From the NCBI RefSeq assembly GCF_019903425.1, contig NZ_JACHUZ010000013.1, forward strand, positions 500,087 to 564,086: DNA of 64,000 nt, in the 5' to 3' direction. This DNA comes from Vreelandella halophila (GTDB lineage: Bacteria; Pseudomonadota; Gammaproteobacteria; Pseudomonadales; Oleiphilaceae). A program made the translations under genes and the position numbers. Positions within the stretch are counted from its first letter, which is position 1. Each line of letters starts with the position of its first letter. The notes under the pieces were generated by a model. That model was not told the origin of the DNA and ran no database searches. It saw nothing but the letters and a program-made list of their open reading frames with translations. This document shows, piece after piece, positions 14,400 to 23,187 of this stretch.

Positions 14400-15146
14400 A
14401 TGGATGTGCCTTTGCTGGGCTTACACCGCATTCTGCCTGTCATCATTGCGGGGATGATGCTCCTGACCGCTGCGGCATGGGCCGATGAAGAAGGGCAGCG
14501 TCCGGTTCTCAAGGGCGCCTATATTGAGTTTCCGCCCCTGACGTACACCAGCGGGCAGGGAGAGCCGGCAGGGCCTTACATGGAGGCGACCAACCGCCTT
14601 GCGCGTGAGGCCGGTTACGAGATCGAATGGCGAAGCCTGCCCATTGACCGGATCTATCTGTATCTTCGGAAAGGAAAACTCGATCTGTGGCTGGGATCAC
14701 AGGGTGTGCCCGCGCTGTCAGACTCGACGCTGGAACCGGACTTTTCATTCCGCAAGATACGCCTGCAGGCCTATCACCTCCACGGTACCGATCCGGTAGC
14801 CAGCATCCTGGATCTGCGCGGCCATCACCTGATCCTGATCCGGGGGTACACCTACATGAACCGGCTTGACCCCGTCATGAAAGCCAAAGAAACGCGGGTG
14901 GACCAGGCCTCAACACACCAGGCAGCCCTGCGCATGCTGAAAGCGGGGCGTGGTGACTACCTGCTGGATTTTGAGGCACCTGTGACCCAGGCACTTGAGA
15001 GGCTCTCCCTGCCAGAGATCACACACAGCCCCATAACGACCTGGGGCACCACGCTGGTGTTCTCACGGAAAACGGAGGATGTCGAGCACATCATCCGGGA
15101 TTTTGAGGGTGCCTGGTCCGAAGAGGCGCATTCGCTCAGGCGTTGA
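14400..15146 (+). CDS. Periplasmic solute-binding protein, family 3
   Basis: A 248-residue SBP_bac_3-type protein with an N-terminal signal peptide (hydrophobic IIAGMMLLTAAAWA, cleavage likely after AWA at residue 28). The mature part has the usual two-lobe pattern, with YIEFPPLTYTSGQGEPAGPYMEA near the start and GYTYMNRLDPVM mid-way. No ABC permease or ATPase is nearby, so it may be an orphan binding protein or sensor input. ATG 14400 sits almost on the AGAGGA sequence; GTG 14406 is an alternative start. It converges on the macrodomain gene with an 11-base overlap. Confidence 0.82.
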   Translation: MDVPLLGLHRILPVIIAGMMLLTAAAWADEEGQRPVLKGAYIEFPPLTYTSGQGEPAGPYMEATNRLAREAGYEIEWRSLPIDRIYLYLRKGKLDLWLGSQGVPALSDSTLEPDFSFRKIRLQAYHLHGTDPVASILDLRGHHLILIRGYTYMNRLDPVMKAKETRVDQASTHQAALRMLKAGRGDYLLDFEAPVTQALERLSLPEITHSPITTWGTTLVFSRKTEDVEHIIRDFEGAWSEEAHSLRR

Positions 15147-15672
15147 GAACGGACTCGAACACCTCTTCGTGCAGAATGCGGTCCTCCTCACTGAACAGCA
15201 CCCAGCGGAGACGGCGAACGGACTGCAGGCTGCCTGAACGGGCCAGTAGCGTGCGCGACGCCACCTCGGCAGCCTGCTCCATGGGAAACCCGAATGCCCC
15301 GGTGGAGATCGCCGGAAAGGCAACGGATTCCAGCCCAGCGTTCTCAGCCAGCTCCAGTGCCCTCTGGTAGCAGCTGGCAAGCAGCGTTGAGGCGGGCTCA
15401 TCCACCCCGTAAACCGGCCCCAGGCAGTGGATGATGTGCTGGTTCGGCAGATTCGGAGCGGAGGTCATAACCGCCTCGCCGGGATTGATCGGTGCCAGGG
15501 GCCGGGTCTCCTCCTCCAGTTCCGGGCCTGCCGCCCGGTGGATGGCCCCAGCCACACCGCCACCCATCCGGAGTTCCGCATTGGCCGCGTTCACGATCGC
15601 ATCCATATCCGGCTGATCGGTGATGTCGCCCTGAACCACCGCCACCTCAATACCGTTCGCCTGGAATCCCAT
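15136..15672 (-). CDS. Macrodomain protein, ADP-ribose/O-acetyl-ADP-ribose hydrolase type
   Basis: A 178-residue single macrodomain. Motifs are VVQGDITDQPDMDAIVNAANAEL, the glycine-rich GGGVAGAIHRAAG and the phosphate loop PAISTGAFGFPMEQAA, which match the YmdB/MacroD type. Such proteins hydrolyse O-acetyl-ADP-ribose or remove ADP-ribose from proteins in the cytoplasm. It has no partner ART toxin next to it, so a toxin-antitoxin role is not supported. Its 3' end overlaps the solute-binding gene by 11 bases. Confidence 0.93.
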   Translation of the reverse strand: MGFQANGIEVAVVQGDITDQPDMDAIVNAANAELRMGGGVAGAIHRAAGPELEEETRPLAPINPGEAVMTSAPNLPNQHIIHCLGPVYGVDEPASTLLASCYQRALELAENAGLESVAFPAISTGAFGFPMEQAAEVASRTLLARSGSLQSVRRLRWVLFSEEDRILHEEVFESVLNA

Positions 15673-15748
15673 CGGGTCTAACCTCTTTCAATACACTGTT
15701 GTTTTATTATTGGAGCGCTCCGCAGGGTGCGTAAAGAGCCGCCGGCCG

Positions 15749-15955
15749 CTAGCGGGAGAACAGGTTCAGAACGAGGGTCAGTATCACGCTGACAAGGATC
15801 ATCGAACTCAGGGGAACAAACACCCGTGTCTGGCCGCTCTCGTAGCGGATGTCGCCGGGCAGCCGGCCAAACCAGCTGAGCAGCCAGGGCATGGTGTGAA
15901 GCACCACCCCGATCACCACCAGAATGAGGCCGGCCAGTATGAACCAGCGCGCCAT
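15749..15955 (-). CDS. DUF2905 small membrane protein
   Basis: A 68-residue protein with two hydrophobic helices (residues 5-28 and 48-66) separated by LPGDIRYESGQTRVFVPLSS. That loop is the hallmark of the DUF2905 family. GGAGG precedes the ATG at 15955 (minus strand). Role unknown; probably an inner-membrane protein. Confidence 0.9.
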   Translation of the reverse strand: MARWFILAGLILVVIGVVLHTMPWLLSWFGRLPGDIRYESGQTRVFVPLSSMILVSVILTLVLNLFSR

Positions 15956-16028
15956 GGCACACCTCCGGAGGATTCACTGAAAGAAAGCGCCTTCTGGGTT
16001 ATCCTGCGGCTTTTCCCGACAGCGTTCA

Positions 16029-16694
16029 ATGCCCATGGAACCGCAACACGCCTTCAGTGACGAGGAGCGCCGGGCGCTCTACCGATGCATCGCCGAACGC
16101 CGCGACATGCGCCATTTCCTGCCGGATCCGGTCCCGGAAGAGGTGCTGATGCGGCTGCTCCAGGCCGCCCACAGCGCGCCCAGTGTTGGGCTGATGCAGC
16201 CCTGGCACTTCATCCGCGTCACCGAACCGGATCTGCGCGAGCGCATCTACCAGCTGGTGAACGCTGAACGGGAGCGCACCGCGGAAGCACTGGGTGAGCG
16301 CGGCAATGAGTTCATGAAGCTGAAAGTGGAAGGCATCCGCGACTGCGGGGAACTGCTGGTCGTCGCCCTGCGTGATGGCCGGGAGAAGCACATCTTCGGC
16401 CGCCGCACACTGCCGGAGATGGATCTGGCCTCCGCCTCCTGCGCCATACAGAACCTGTGGCTTGCCGCGCGCGCCGAGGGCCTGGGCATGGGCTGGGTCT
16501 CGCTTTTCGACCCCCGGGCACTGGGCGGGCTGCTGTCCATCCCGGAGGAAGGCCACCCCATGGCCATCCTCTGCCTAGGGCACGTTGAGGCCTTCTATGA
16601 ACGGCCAATGCTGGAAATCGAGGGCTGGACCGAGGGACTCTCCCTGGACCATTTCCTGTCCGAGAACCACTACCGCACGGAGGAAGACTCATGA
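16029..16694 (+). CDS. bluB: 5,6-dimethylbenzimidazole synthase
   Basis: A 221-residue nitroreductase-fold flavoenzyme. BluB destroys reduced FMN with O2 to make the lower ligand of vitamin B12. Family blocks are CIAERRDMRHFLPDPVPEEVL, AAHSAPSVGLMQPWHFI (the SVG and QPW segment), and LGMGWVSLFDP. Length agrees. No other cobalamin gene is in the window. Its stop overlaps the start of the haloalkane dehalogenase gene (ATGA). The RBS upstream of 16029 is poor; ATG 16035 is an alternative. Confidence 0.93.
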   Translation: MPMEPQHAFSDEERRALYRCIAERRDMRHFLPDPVPEEVLMRLLQAAHSAPSVGLMQPWHFIRVTEPDLRERIYQLVNAERERTAEALGERGNEFMKLKVEGIRDCGELLVVALRDGREKHIFGRRTLPEMDLASASCAIQNLWLAARAEGLGMGWVSLFDPRALGGLLSIPEEGHPMAILCLGHVEAFYERPMLEIEGWTEGLSLDHFLSENHYRTEEDS

Positions 16695-17590
16695 GCAGGG
16701 ACATACTGCGCACACCGGAATCCCGGTTCGAACGCCTTCTGGACTACCCGTTCGAGCCCAACTACCGGGATGTGGACGGTCTGCGAATGCACTACCTGGA
16801 TGAAGGCCCCGCCGATGCGGACCCAGTACTCATGCTTCACGGGGAGCCGAGCTGGTCCTACCTGTACCGGCATATGATCCCGGTCTGCGCCGCCGCCGGC
16901 CACCGCGTCATCGCCCCGGATCTGATCGGTTTCGGCAAGTCCGACAAACCGGCCCACATCGAGGACTACAGCTACCAGACCCACATGGACTGGCTCGGTG
17001 GGCTCATCGAGCAGCTGGACCTCAGGCGGATCACGCTGGTCTGCCAGGACTGGGGCTCGCTTTTGGGGCTGCGCTACGCGGCGGAGAACCCGGAACGCTT
17101 CCGCGCCATTGTGGTGGGTAACGGCATGCTTCCGACCGGGGACCAGGCCATGCCCAGGGCTTTCCAGCTCTGGAAAAGCTTTGCCCTCTACTCGCCGGTA
17201 TTCCCGCCCGCACGCATCGTGGATGTGGGCAGCTTCCGACGGCTGAGCCGCGATGAGCGCCGGGCCTATGACGCGCCCTTCCCGTCACGTCACTACAAGG
17301 CCGGGGCCCGCGCCTTCCCAGCCCTCGTCCCGGCCTCGCCCAACGACCCGGCAACGGAAGCGAACCGTCAGGCCTGGGAGGTGCTCAGCCAGTGGGACAA
17401 ACCCTTCCTCACCACCTTCAGCAATGGGGATCCCATTACCAAGGGCGGTGACCGCTACATGCAGGATCGCGTTCCCGGCGCCCAGGGCCAGCCCCATGTC
17501 ACCCTCAAGGGCGGGCACTTCCTTCAGGAGGACTCGCCCGTCCCGTTCGCACGCGCCATTAACGATCTGCTGGCGCGCATGGACGGCTAA
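16691..17590 (+). CDS. Haloalkane dehalogenase, HLD-I (DhlA-like)
   Basis: A 299-residue alpha/beta hydrolase. The HGEPSWSYLYRHM block provides the oxyanion hole, VCQDWGSLLGLRY the nucleophile D120 with halide-binding W121 directly after it, and LKGGHFLQEDSP the catalytic His. These match the DhlA/DppA-type HLD-I subfamily, which hydrolyses carbon-halogen bonds to alcohol plus halide. True substrates cannot be read from sequence. The gene is translationally coupled to bluB and overlaps the convergent thioesterase gene by 4 bases. Confidence 0.88.
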   Translation: MSRDILRTPESRFERLLDYPFEPNYRDVDGLRMHYLDEGPADADPVLMLHGEPSWSYLYRHMIPVCAAAGHRVIAPDLIGFGKSDKPAHIEDYSYQTHMDWLGGLIEQLDLRRITLVCQDWGSLLGLRYAAENPERFRAIVVGNGMLPTGDQAMPRAFQLWKSFALYSPVFPPARIVDVGSFRRLSRDERRAYDAPFPSRHYKAGARAFPALVPASPNDPATEANRQAWEVLSQWDKPFLTTFSNGDPITKGGDRYMQDRVPGAQGQPHVTLKGGHFLQEDSPVPFARAINDLLARMDG

Positions 17591-18033
17591 CCCTGGGTCA
17601 GGGCCACGAACTCTCCGGTGAGATGGCCCGCTGGCTCATCGGCGAACGTCAGGACCGATTCCACGCGGATGCGGGCCCGGCCCCGGCGTTCCAGGGTCTT
17701 GCGGAAGCGCTCCCAGCGTTCCGGGTCCGCCAGCCGTGCCTCGGCGGTGAAGGCGCCGTGGATGGGCCTTTCATAGTCCATGGCGTTGCGCTGGATCACC
17801 AGCTGGGCGTCCAGGCCGGCATCGCGGACGCGCAGGTGCAGCAGTGACCAGGCGGACAGGATGGCCACGGCCGAGGCGCTACCCCCGAAAACCGTGGAGC
17901 GGTGATTGATGTTGGGCTCCAGGGGCGCTTCAACCCGCACCGCCTCCGGTGAGGCGGTGTGTACGGACACACCCATGGCTTCGGAAATGGGAATATGCTC
18001 GTGCAGGTACTGCTGCAATTCGGATGGGGACAT
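17587..18033 (-). CDS. YiiD C-terminal-like thioesterase (hotdog fold)
   Basis: A 148-residue protein. The segment PLEPNINHRSTVFGGSASAVAILSAWSLLHL is the hotdog central helix region typical of the YiiD C-terminal domain family. Here the domain stands alone without the GNAT half of YiiD. Likely a cytoplasmic acyl-thioester hydrolase; substrate unknown. GGAG precedes the ATG. It converges on the dehalogenase gene with a 4-base overlap. Confidence 0.82.
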   Translation of the reverse strand: MSPSELQQYLHEHIPISEAMGVSVHTASPEAVRVEAPLEPNINHRSTVFGGSASAVAILSAWSLLHLRVRDAGLDAQLVIQRNAMDYERPIHGAFTAEARLADPERWERFRKTLERRGRARIRVESVLTFADEPAGHLTGEFVALTQG

Positions 18034-18146
18034 GGGTCACTCCAGCATGCCAGTCATAGCGTAAACCTGAACCGCAAGGATACCGCTCCATGCAGGTCAC
18101 AGGAATGGGGGGAATCCGGGATGTCAGGGCACCACCCCGAGACGCG

Positions 18147-18584
18147 TCATGAGGCGAGCCGTTCGATGGCCTCCCTCAGTGGCCCCGGGATGGGCGTGGG
18201 CTCATCCGTGGCGCGGTTGACGAACACGTGCACGAAACGCCCCTGGGCCAAGTGGCGGCCGTCATGGCCCCCGAACACACCAATCCCCCAGGTCACGGAA
18301 CTGTTGCCCAGTCGTTCCACACGCAGGCCCACTTCCACCGGTTCGGGGTAGGCCACCCCACGGTAATACTCACATCCGGAACTCACCACATACGCAATCA
18401 CCGGCCCGTTGTGGATATCCAGGCCGCCGTCCTCGATCAGGAACCGGTTCACCGCAGTGTCAAACCAGGCGTAATAGGTCACGTTGTTCACGTGCCCGTA
18501 GAGGTCATTGTCATGCCAGCGGGTGGTGATCGTCTGGAAGGCGTCGAAGGCACCGCGTGGCAGCGGTTCGTCCCCGGCGGCCAT
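18147..18584 (-). CDS. Acyl-CoA thioesterase, 4HBT family
   Basis: A 145-residue hotdog thioesterase. The active-site segment TRWHDNDLYGHVNNVTYYAWFDTAVNRFL contains the Asp-x-Asp-x-x-x-His-Val-Asn-Asn pattern of 4-hydroxybenzoyl-CoA/YbgC-type enzymes. Its ATG overlaps the stop of the upstream alcohol dehydrogenase gene (ATGA), so it is the last gene of a PEBP-ADH-thioesterase operon. Substrate unknown. Confidence 0.9.
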   Translation of the reverse strand: MAAGDEPLPRGAFDAFQTITTRWHDNDLYGHVNNVTYYAWFDTAVNRFLIEDGGLDIHNGPVIAYVVSSGCEYYRGVAYPEPVEVGLRVERLGNSSVTWGIGVFGGHDGRHLAQGRFVHVFVNRATDEPTPIPGPLREAIERLAS

Positions 18585-19720
18585 CAGAAGGCCTCCCGGT
18601 AGATCGCCAGGGCATCCGCCTCGGTCACCTCGCGGGGGTTGTTCACCAGCAGACGCTGCTGCTTCATGGCATCGGCGGCCAGCGTGGGGAGAAAGTCCTC
18701 GCCGATGTTCATCTCACGCAGCGTGCGCGGCAGTTCCACCGCCTCGATCAACGCCGTCATACGGCTCACAAGATCCCCGTCGCCGCCATTGCGCACCAGT
18801 GGCGCCAGTTCTTCGTACAGCGCGCCGGCCACGGGCTGGTTGAATCGCAGGGCCTGGGGCAGGACCAGGGAGTTGCTGAGGCCGTGGGGAATATGGAAAT
18901 GGCCCCCCAACGGATACGCCAGCGCATGCACCGCCGCTACCGGCGCATTGGCGAATGCCTGGCCGGCCTGCATGGCGCCCAGCAACATGCCTGCCCGGGC
19001 GTCACGATTCTCACCGTTGTGCACCGCTTCCACGATATTGCCGGAAAGCTGCGCCAGGGCCTCCCGGGCCAGCGCATCCGAAACCGGGTTCCTGCGATGG
19101 GCACTGGTGTAGGCCTCAATGGCGTGCACCATGGCGTCGATGCCCGTGGCGGCTGTTACCTGCGGCGGCAACCCCAGCGTCAGGTCCGGGTCCAACAACG
19201 CCAGGTCCGGCAGCAGCAGGGGCGATACGATGCCGGACTTGGTGGTCTCGCCGGTGGTGATGATGGCGATGGGCGTCACCTCGGAGCCGGTACCCGCCGT
19301 GGTGGGTACCTGGATCAGGGGCAGGCGGCGCCCACTTGCCATGCCCACGCCATAGAGCTGCTCCAGCGACTGGTTACAGCCATCCGAGGCCAGCAGGGCC
19401 ACGACCTTTGCCACATCCATGGAACTGCCGCCGCCAAAACCCACCACCAGATCCGCGCCGCAGTCACGGGCACGCTCGGCGGCCGCCCGCACGGCGGTGT
19501 CCGGCGGGTCCGCTTCCACCTCGCTGAACCAGTTCACAGCCAGCCCCTCGTCGACAAGACCCGCCTGCGCTTTATCCAGCAGTCCGGCCTTGATGATGCC
19601 GGGGTCCGTCACGATGAACACCGAGCGGGCGCCACGCTCACGACAATACGCGGCCAAGCTGGCTGCGCCCCCGCTCGCCATGGCAATCGAGGGCGTGGTA
19701 TTGAAGGCGAAATCACGCAT
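18584..19720 (-). CDS. Iron-containing alcohol dehydrogenase
   Basis: A 378-residue group III (Fe-ADH) enzyme. NAD-binding DLVVGFGGGSSMDVAK, PTTAGTGSEVTPIA, and the metal-binding run DAMVHAIEAYTS followed by HALAYPLGGHFHIPHG are all present, giving the Asp-His-His-His metal site. It reduces aldehydes or oxidises alcohols in the cytoplasm. Start and stop overlap both neighbours by single bases or ATGA, so it is co-translated with the PEBP and thioesterase genes. Confidence 0.95.
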   Translation of the reverse strand: MRDFAFNTTPSIAMASGGAASLAAYCRERGARSVFIVTDPGIIKAGLLDKAQAGLVDEGLAVNWFSEVEADPPDTAVRAAAERARDCGADLVVGFGGGSSMDVAKVVALLASDGCNQSLEQLYGVGMASGRRLPLIQVPTTAGTGSEVTPIAIITTGETTKSGIVSPLLLPDLALLDPDLTLGLPPQVTAATGIDAMVHAIEAYTSAHRRNPVSDALAREALAQLSGNIVEAVHNGENRDARAGMLLGAMQAGQAFANAPVAAVHALAYPLGGHFHIPHGLSNSLVLPQALRFNQPVAGALYEELAPLVRNGGDGDLVSRMTALIEAVELPRTLREMNIGEDFLPTLAADAMKQQRLLVNNPREVTEADALAIYREAF

Positions 19721-20343
19721 CAGCGCAGGTCCGGGTTCAGGGTATAGGTGGCCGTTACCGAGGCCTGGTCCAGAATATGCCCTTCCATCGCCTTCTCCAC
19801 GTCAGGCCCGCGGAACTCATCCCCCAGATCCAGGTGTTCCACATCGAGCGCGAACACGGTGAAGGTGTAGCGATGCACGATCTCGTCGTTCCAGGGCGGG
19901 CAGGGGCCGTCATAACCGGCATAGGTACCAGCCAGGTCCGGATCGCCGGCCAGGAAGTCCGTGTAATCATTGATGCCACGCTTACCCAGGGCATCCTTTG
20001 AGGGGGATTTGCCCTTGGGCACGACCCCGTTGGACTCCTTGCCTTCCTCAATGCGTGCGACCGTCGGCGGTACGTCCACCAGCAGCCAGTGGTAGAAGTC
20101 CACGCGCGGGATCTTCTTCGAGACCGTCTTGCCTTCCTGGTTCACGTCACCGGCCTCGCTGGGCACGTCCGGGTCCTTGATCATGACCACGAAACTGCGC
20201 GTGCCCTCGGGGACCCCCGACCAGGTGACCTCGGGGTTGAGATTGCGCCCCAGGGCCATGTGGTTGTCCGGGTCATACACGCCGAACGCAAAGTGCTCCG
20301 GAACGGGCTGACCCTCGTTGATGTCCTTGACTTGGATGTCCAT
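19720..20343 (-). CDS. PEBP-family protein (YbhB/YbcL-like)
   Basis: A 207-residue phosphatidylethanolamine-binding-protein fold. Visible motifs are the central PDVPSEAGDV-like region, YHWLLVDVPP and YDGPCPPWNDEIVHRYTFTVFAL, which carry the ligand-pocket Asp, Pro and His residues. No signal peptide is seen, so it should be cytoplasmic. I choose ATG 20343, which follows AGAGGAGG at a normal distance; a GTG two codons upstream overlaps that RBS. First gene of the operon with Fe-ADH and thioesterase; biochemical function in bacteria is poorly defined. Confidence 0.9.
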   Translation of the reverse strand: MDIQVKDINEGQPVPEHFAFGVYDPDNHMALGRNLNPEVTWSGVPEGTRSFVVMIKDPDVPSEAGDVNQEGKTVSKKIPRVDFYHWLLVDVPPTVARIEEGKESNGVVPKGKSPSKDALGKRGINDYTDFLAGDPDLAGTYAGYDGPCPPWNDEIVHRYTFTVFALDVEHLDLGDEFRGPDVEKAMEGHILDQASVTATYTLNPDLR

Positions 20344-20518
20344 GCACACCTCCTCTGACAGGATGGATTACTTATGCCATTGAGCCTTGCCTGGGCCTGC
20401 CAGTGCAACCCCCACCATGGTCGTAAAGGCCTGACCGGCGTGCGCGGCGCAGTGCAAATGCCATGGTGTGCACTACACTCCATGACAGTCAGCAGTTCCC
20501 ATCGAAAGATGCTCCACA

Positions 20519-21625
20519 ATGGCTGAAACCCCGGTTCCAACAGCGCCGGATCCCGCCTCGGAATCCACCGAGACCCGATCCGACATCGTGCACCTTGTGC
20601 GGATACTGTCGCTGTCGGCGGCTGTGGCGCTGTTCTTCTTCACCTGGCGCAATGCGTACGTGACCACTGACCCACAGTGGTTCGGGATGGTAATGGTCTC
20701 CTTCGGCGGCATCCTGGTCGCCAACCTTCTCCTGCATCTGCTGACGGACAACCTGGCCCAGCTGCGCTGGGGCTTTATCGCCACCATCACGGCCGTACTC
20801 ATCTTTGTCGTCCTCTCGGGCGTGGAGCAGGGCAGCGGCGTCATGTGGCTCTATGTCTACCCACCCGTGGTGTTCTACATCTCAAGTCCGCGATTCGGGG
20901 TGATCAGCTGTGTTGCGGGCTGGCTGACACTGGCGATGGCTCTGACGCCACTCGGGCGGATCCTTTTCAGCGTTGCCGAGTATCCTCTGCCCTTCCGGAT
21001 CGTTCTGGCAATTTCCCTCGCCTTTGTAATGGTGTTCAGCTACCTGCTCGACCGGGCCCGGCGCCAGCACGCCGAGCGCCTGCGCCAGATGGCCGAGATC
21101 TTCGAACACGCCGCCACCCATGATGCCCTGACCAACCTCGCCAACCGGCGGGAAGGCACGGACCGTCTGGCCCGGGAATTCGCGCGCTTCCAGCGCAGCA
21201 ACACCCCGTTCAGCGTCATCCTGGCGGACATTGACCACTTCAAGACCATCAACGACACCCTGGGCCATGGGATCGGGGACCAGGTGATCCAGACCGTCGC
21301 CAAGCGACTCACTTCGGGCTGCCGAACAATGGATTCGGTCATCCGCTGGGGTGGCGAGGAATTCCTGGTGGTCCTGCCCGGTACCAACGAATCCGACGCC
21401 GTCACCACCGCCCAACGCATCCGCCAGCAGATCGTCGAGCGACCAGTGACCGCCGACGGGCGCCCCCTGGAGGTGACTTGCAGTTTCGGGGTCACGGAGA
21501 TACGCCCAGATGACGCCATCCAGACCCTGCTCCAGCGCGCGGATGAACGCCTCTACCACGCCAAAACCACGGGCAGGAACCGGATCATCAGCGAGCGCTT
21601 CGGGTATGGACCAGGCACTCGTTAA
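20519..21625 (+). CDS. Membrane diguanylate cyclase (GGDEF)
   Basis: A 368-residue protein. About six hydrophobic helices (residues 25-185) are followed by a GGDEF domain: DALTNLANRREG, ILADIDHFKTINDTLGH, RTMDSVIRWGGEEFLVVLPGT and the late CSFGVT. The active-site GGEEF is intact, and RTMD five residues before it fits the inhibitory I-site (RxxD), so it likely makes c-di-GMP with product inhibition. It sits 33 bases before motA, so c-di-GMP control of motility is an attractive but inferred link. No HAMP or PAS domain seen. Confidence 0.93.
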   Translation: MAETPVPTAPDPASESTETRSDIVHLVRILSLSAAVALFFFTWRNAYVTTDPQWFGMVMVSFGGILVANLLLHLLTDNLAQLRWGFIATITAVLIFVVLSGVEQGSGVMWLYVYPPVVFYISSPRFGVISCVAGWLTLAMALTPLGRILFSVAEYPLPFRIVLAISLAFVMVFSYLLDRARRQHAERLRQMAEIFEHAATHDALTNLANRREGTDRLAREFARFQRSNTPFSVILADIDHFKTINDTLGHGIGDQVIQTVAKRLTSGCRTMDSVIRWGGEEFLVVLPGTNESDAVTTAQRIRQQIVERPVTADGRPLEVTCSFGVTEIRPDDAIQTLLQRADERLYHAKTTGRNRIISERFGYGPGTR

Positions 21626-21658
21626 CCACATGCACACTGAACGCAACAGGGATCTGCC

Positions 21659-22516
21659 ATGAACCCCTCCACTCTCATCGGCATTCTGGGCGGGCTCGGT
21701 CTTTTTGCCACGATCTTCCTGAATGCCGTCTCCGACCCCTCGCTGTTCATCAACCTGCCAGGGCTGGGCATCGTGATTGGCGGCACCCTGGCCGCCACCT
21801 TCATCAGTTACCCCATCCGCGAAGTACTGAGCATCTTCCGGCTCATCGGCACGGTCCTGCGCAACGAGCGCCTGTACACCGAGGACGACATCGAGGAACT
21901 GATGCGCATCACCCGGCTGTTCCAGACCGGCCAGATGCCGGCAGTGGAAAAGGAGCTCCAGAACGTGAACAACCCCTTCCTGCGGACTGGCATCCAGCTG
22001 GCGGTGGATCTGACTCCGGAAGAGGATGTCCTCGATCTGATGCAGTGGCGGATTGCACGGCTCCAGGCCAAGGAGCATGCGGAAGCGCAGCTGTTCCGCG
22101 TCATGGCGGGATTTGCACCCGCCTTCGGGATGATCGGCACCCTGGTGGGGCTGATCAACATGATGTTCCAACTGGGCAGTGGCGACATGGAGCTGATCGG
22201 CCAGAGTCTAGCCGTGGCTCTGATGACCACCTTCTACGGCATCCTGCTGGCCAACCTGGTGCTCAAGCCGATTGCGGTGAAGCTCGAGCGGCGCACGGAG
22301 CAGCGCATGATCGTGATGCACATGGTCATGCAGGGGGTCTCCATGATGTTCCGCAAGCGGCGTCCGACCCTGATGCGCGAAACCCTGAACTCGTTTGTGG
22401 CCGACCACCGTAACGAGATCCGCGACGGCAACGGGAGCGCATCGCACCAGGGGCTGTTCTCGAAAATGAGGGAGCGCTTCCGGAAACATGACGATGATGG
22501 GGATACGGACGCATGA
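21659..22516 (+). CDS. Flagellar-type stator subunit MotA/PomA-like
   Basis: A 285-residue membrane protein with four helices. GILGGLGLFATIFLN and NLPGLGIVIGGTLAATFISYP are near the start. Then FRVMAGFAPAFGMIGTLVGLINMM and LAVALMTTFYGILLANLVLKPI form the third and fourth helices, a pattern shared by MotA/PomA. The long cytoplasmic C terminus ends in a charged tail. It forms the ion channel of the stator with the next gene (overlap ATGA at 22513). A second stator pair is at 60.2-61.8 kb; no flagellar structural genes lie here. Confidence 0.9.
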   Translation: MNPSTLIGILGGLGLFATIFLNAVSDPSLFINLPGLGIVIGGTLAATFISYPIREVLSIFRLIGTVLRNERLYTEDDIEELMRITRLFQTGQMPAVEKELQNVNNPFLRTGIQLAVDLTPEEDVLDLMQWRIARLQAKEHAEAQLFRVMAGFAPAFGMIGTLVGLINMMFQLGSGDMELIGQSLAVALMTTFYGILLANLVLKPIAVKLERRTEQRMIVMHMVMQGVSMMFRKRRPTLMRETLNSFVADHRNEIRDGNGSASHQGLFSKMRERFRKHDDDGDTDA

Positions 22517-23187
22517 GCGAGGACACCACGCCGCCCCGGACACCGCCCCATCGGTCCATAGAGCTCAGGGACAGCACGGAGGAAGAGAGCTGGCTGCTGG
22601 TCTATCTGGATGTTATGACGCTGCTGGTGGTCATGTTCGTGGTCATGCTCACCTTTGCCGGTGACAGTGACCCCGAGACCGCGGCTGATACCACTGAGCC
22701 GGCACCCGAAACCGTAGGGCCATCCCCCCACCCGGCGGACTGGCCGGAGGGCAGCCTGGGCGACGACATCGAGATCAGCCGCAGCGACGAAGGGCTGCGT
22801 CTGCGCATCAGCAGCGGCCTGCTGTTTGAGTCGGGCCGGGCCGAACTCTCACAGAAGGGCCTCGACACACTGGCGGAGCTGGTGCCGACACTGCAGCGGT
22901 CATCCCATCCCATTGTGGTGACGGGCCACACGGACGATGTGCCGATCACGACGGACCGCTACCCCTCCAACTGGGAGCTGTCGTCGGCGCGGGCGGCGCA
23001 GGTCGTGCGTTTCTTCCAGAAGGAAGGTATTACGCCCGAGCGCATGAGCGCCGTGGGCAAGGCCCACACCCAGCCCCGCACGAGCAATGAATCCGCCGAG
23101 GGCCGTGCGCGCAACCGCCGGGTGGAGCTGCTTCTGAGACTGCAGAGCAATGAGGGGCCCAGGGTGAGGCTGTTACCCGTCGACTAG
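22513..23187 (+). CDS. Stator subunit MotB-like with OmpA domain
   Basis: A 224-residue protein: short cytoplasmic N terminus, one helix LLVYLDVMTLLVVMFVVMLTF with the candidate ion-binding D33, a short plug/linker, and a C-terminal OmpA-like peptidoglycan-binding domain (VVTGHTDDVPI, SNWELSSARAAQVVRFF, ARNRRVELLL). The helix sequence differs from classic MotB, so coupling ion and motor are uncertain. It overlaps the convergent CobW gene by 15 bases. It and the preceding gene probably make a stator for a flagellar or other rotary machine. Confidence 0.88.
   Translation: MSEDTTPPRTPPHRSIELRDSTEEESWLLVYLDVMTLLVVMFVVMLTFAGDSDPETAADTTEPAPETVGPSPHPADWPEGSLGDDIEISRSDEGLRLRISSGLLFESGRAELSQKGLDTLAELVPTLQRSSHPIVVTGHTDDVPITTDRYPSNWELSSARAAQVVRFFQKEGITPERMSAVGKAHTQPRTSNESAEGRARNRRVELLLRLQSNEGPRVRLLPVD

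Noticed and set aside
15136-15672. Macrodomain protein as an antitoxin (DarG-like)
   Set aside because: Single macrodomain without an ART toxin gene next to it.
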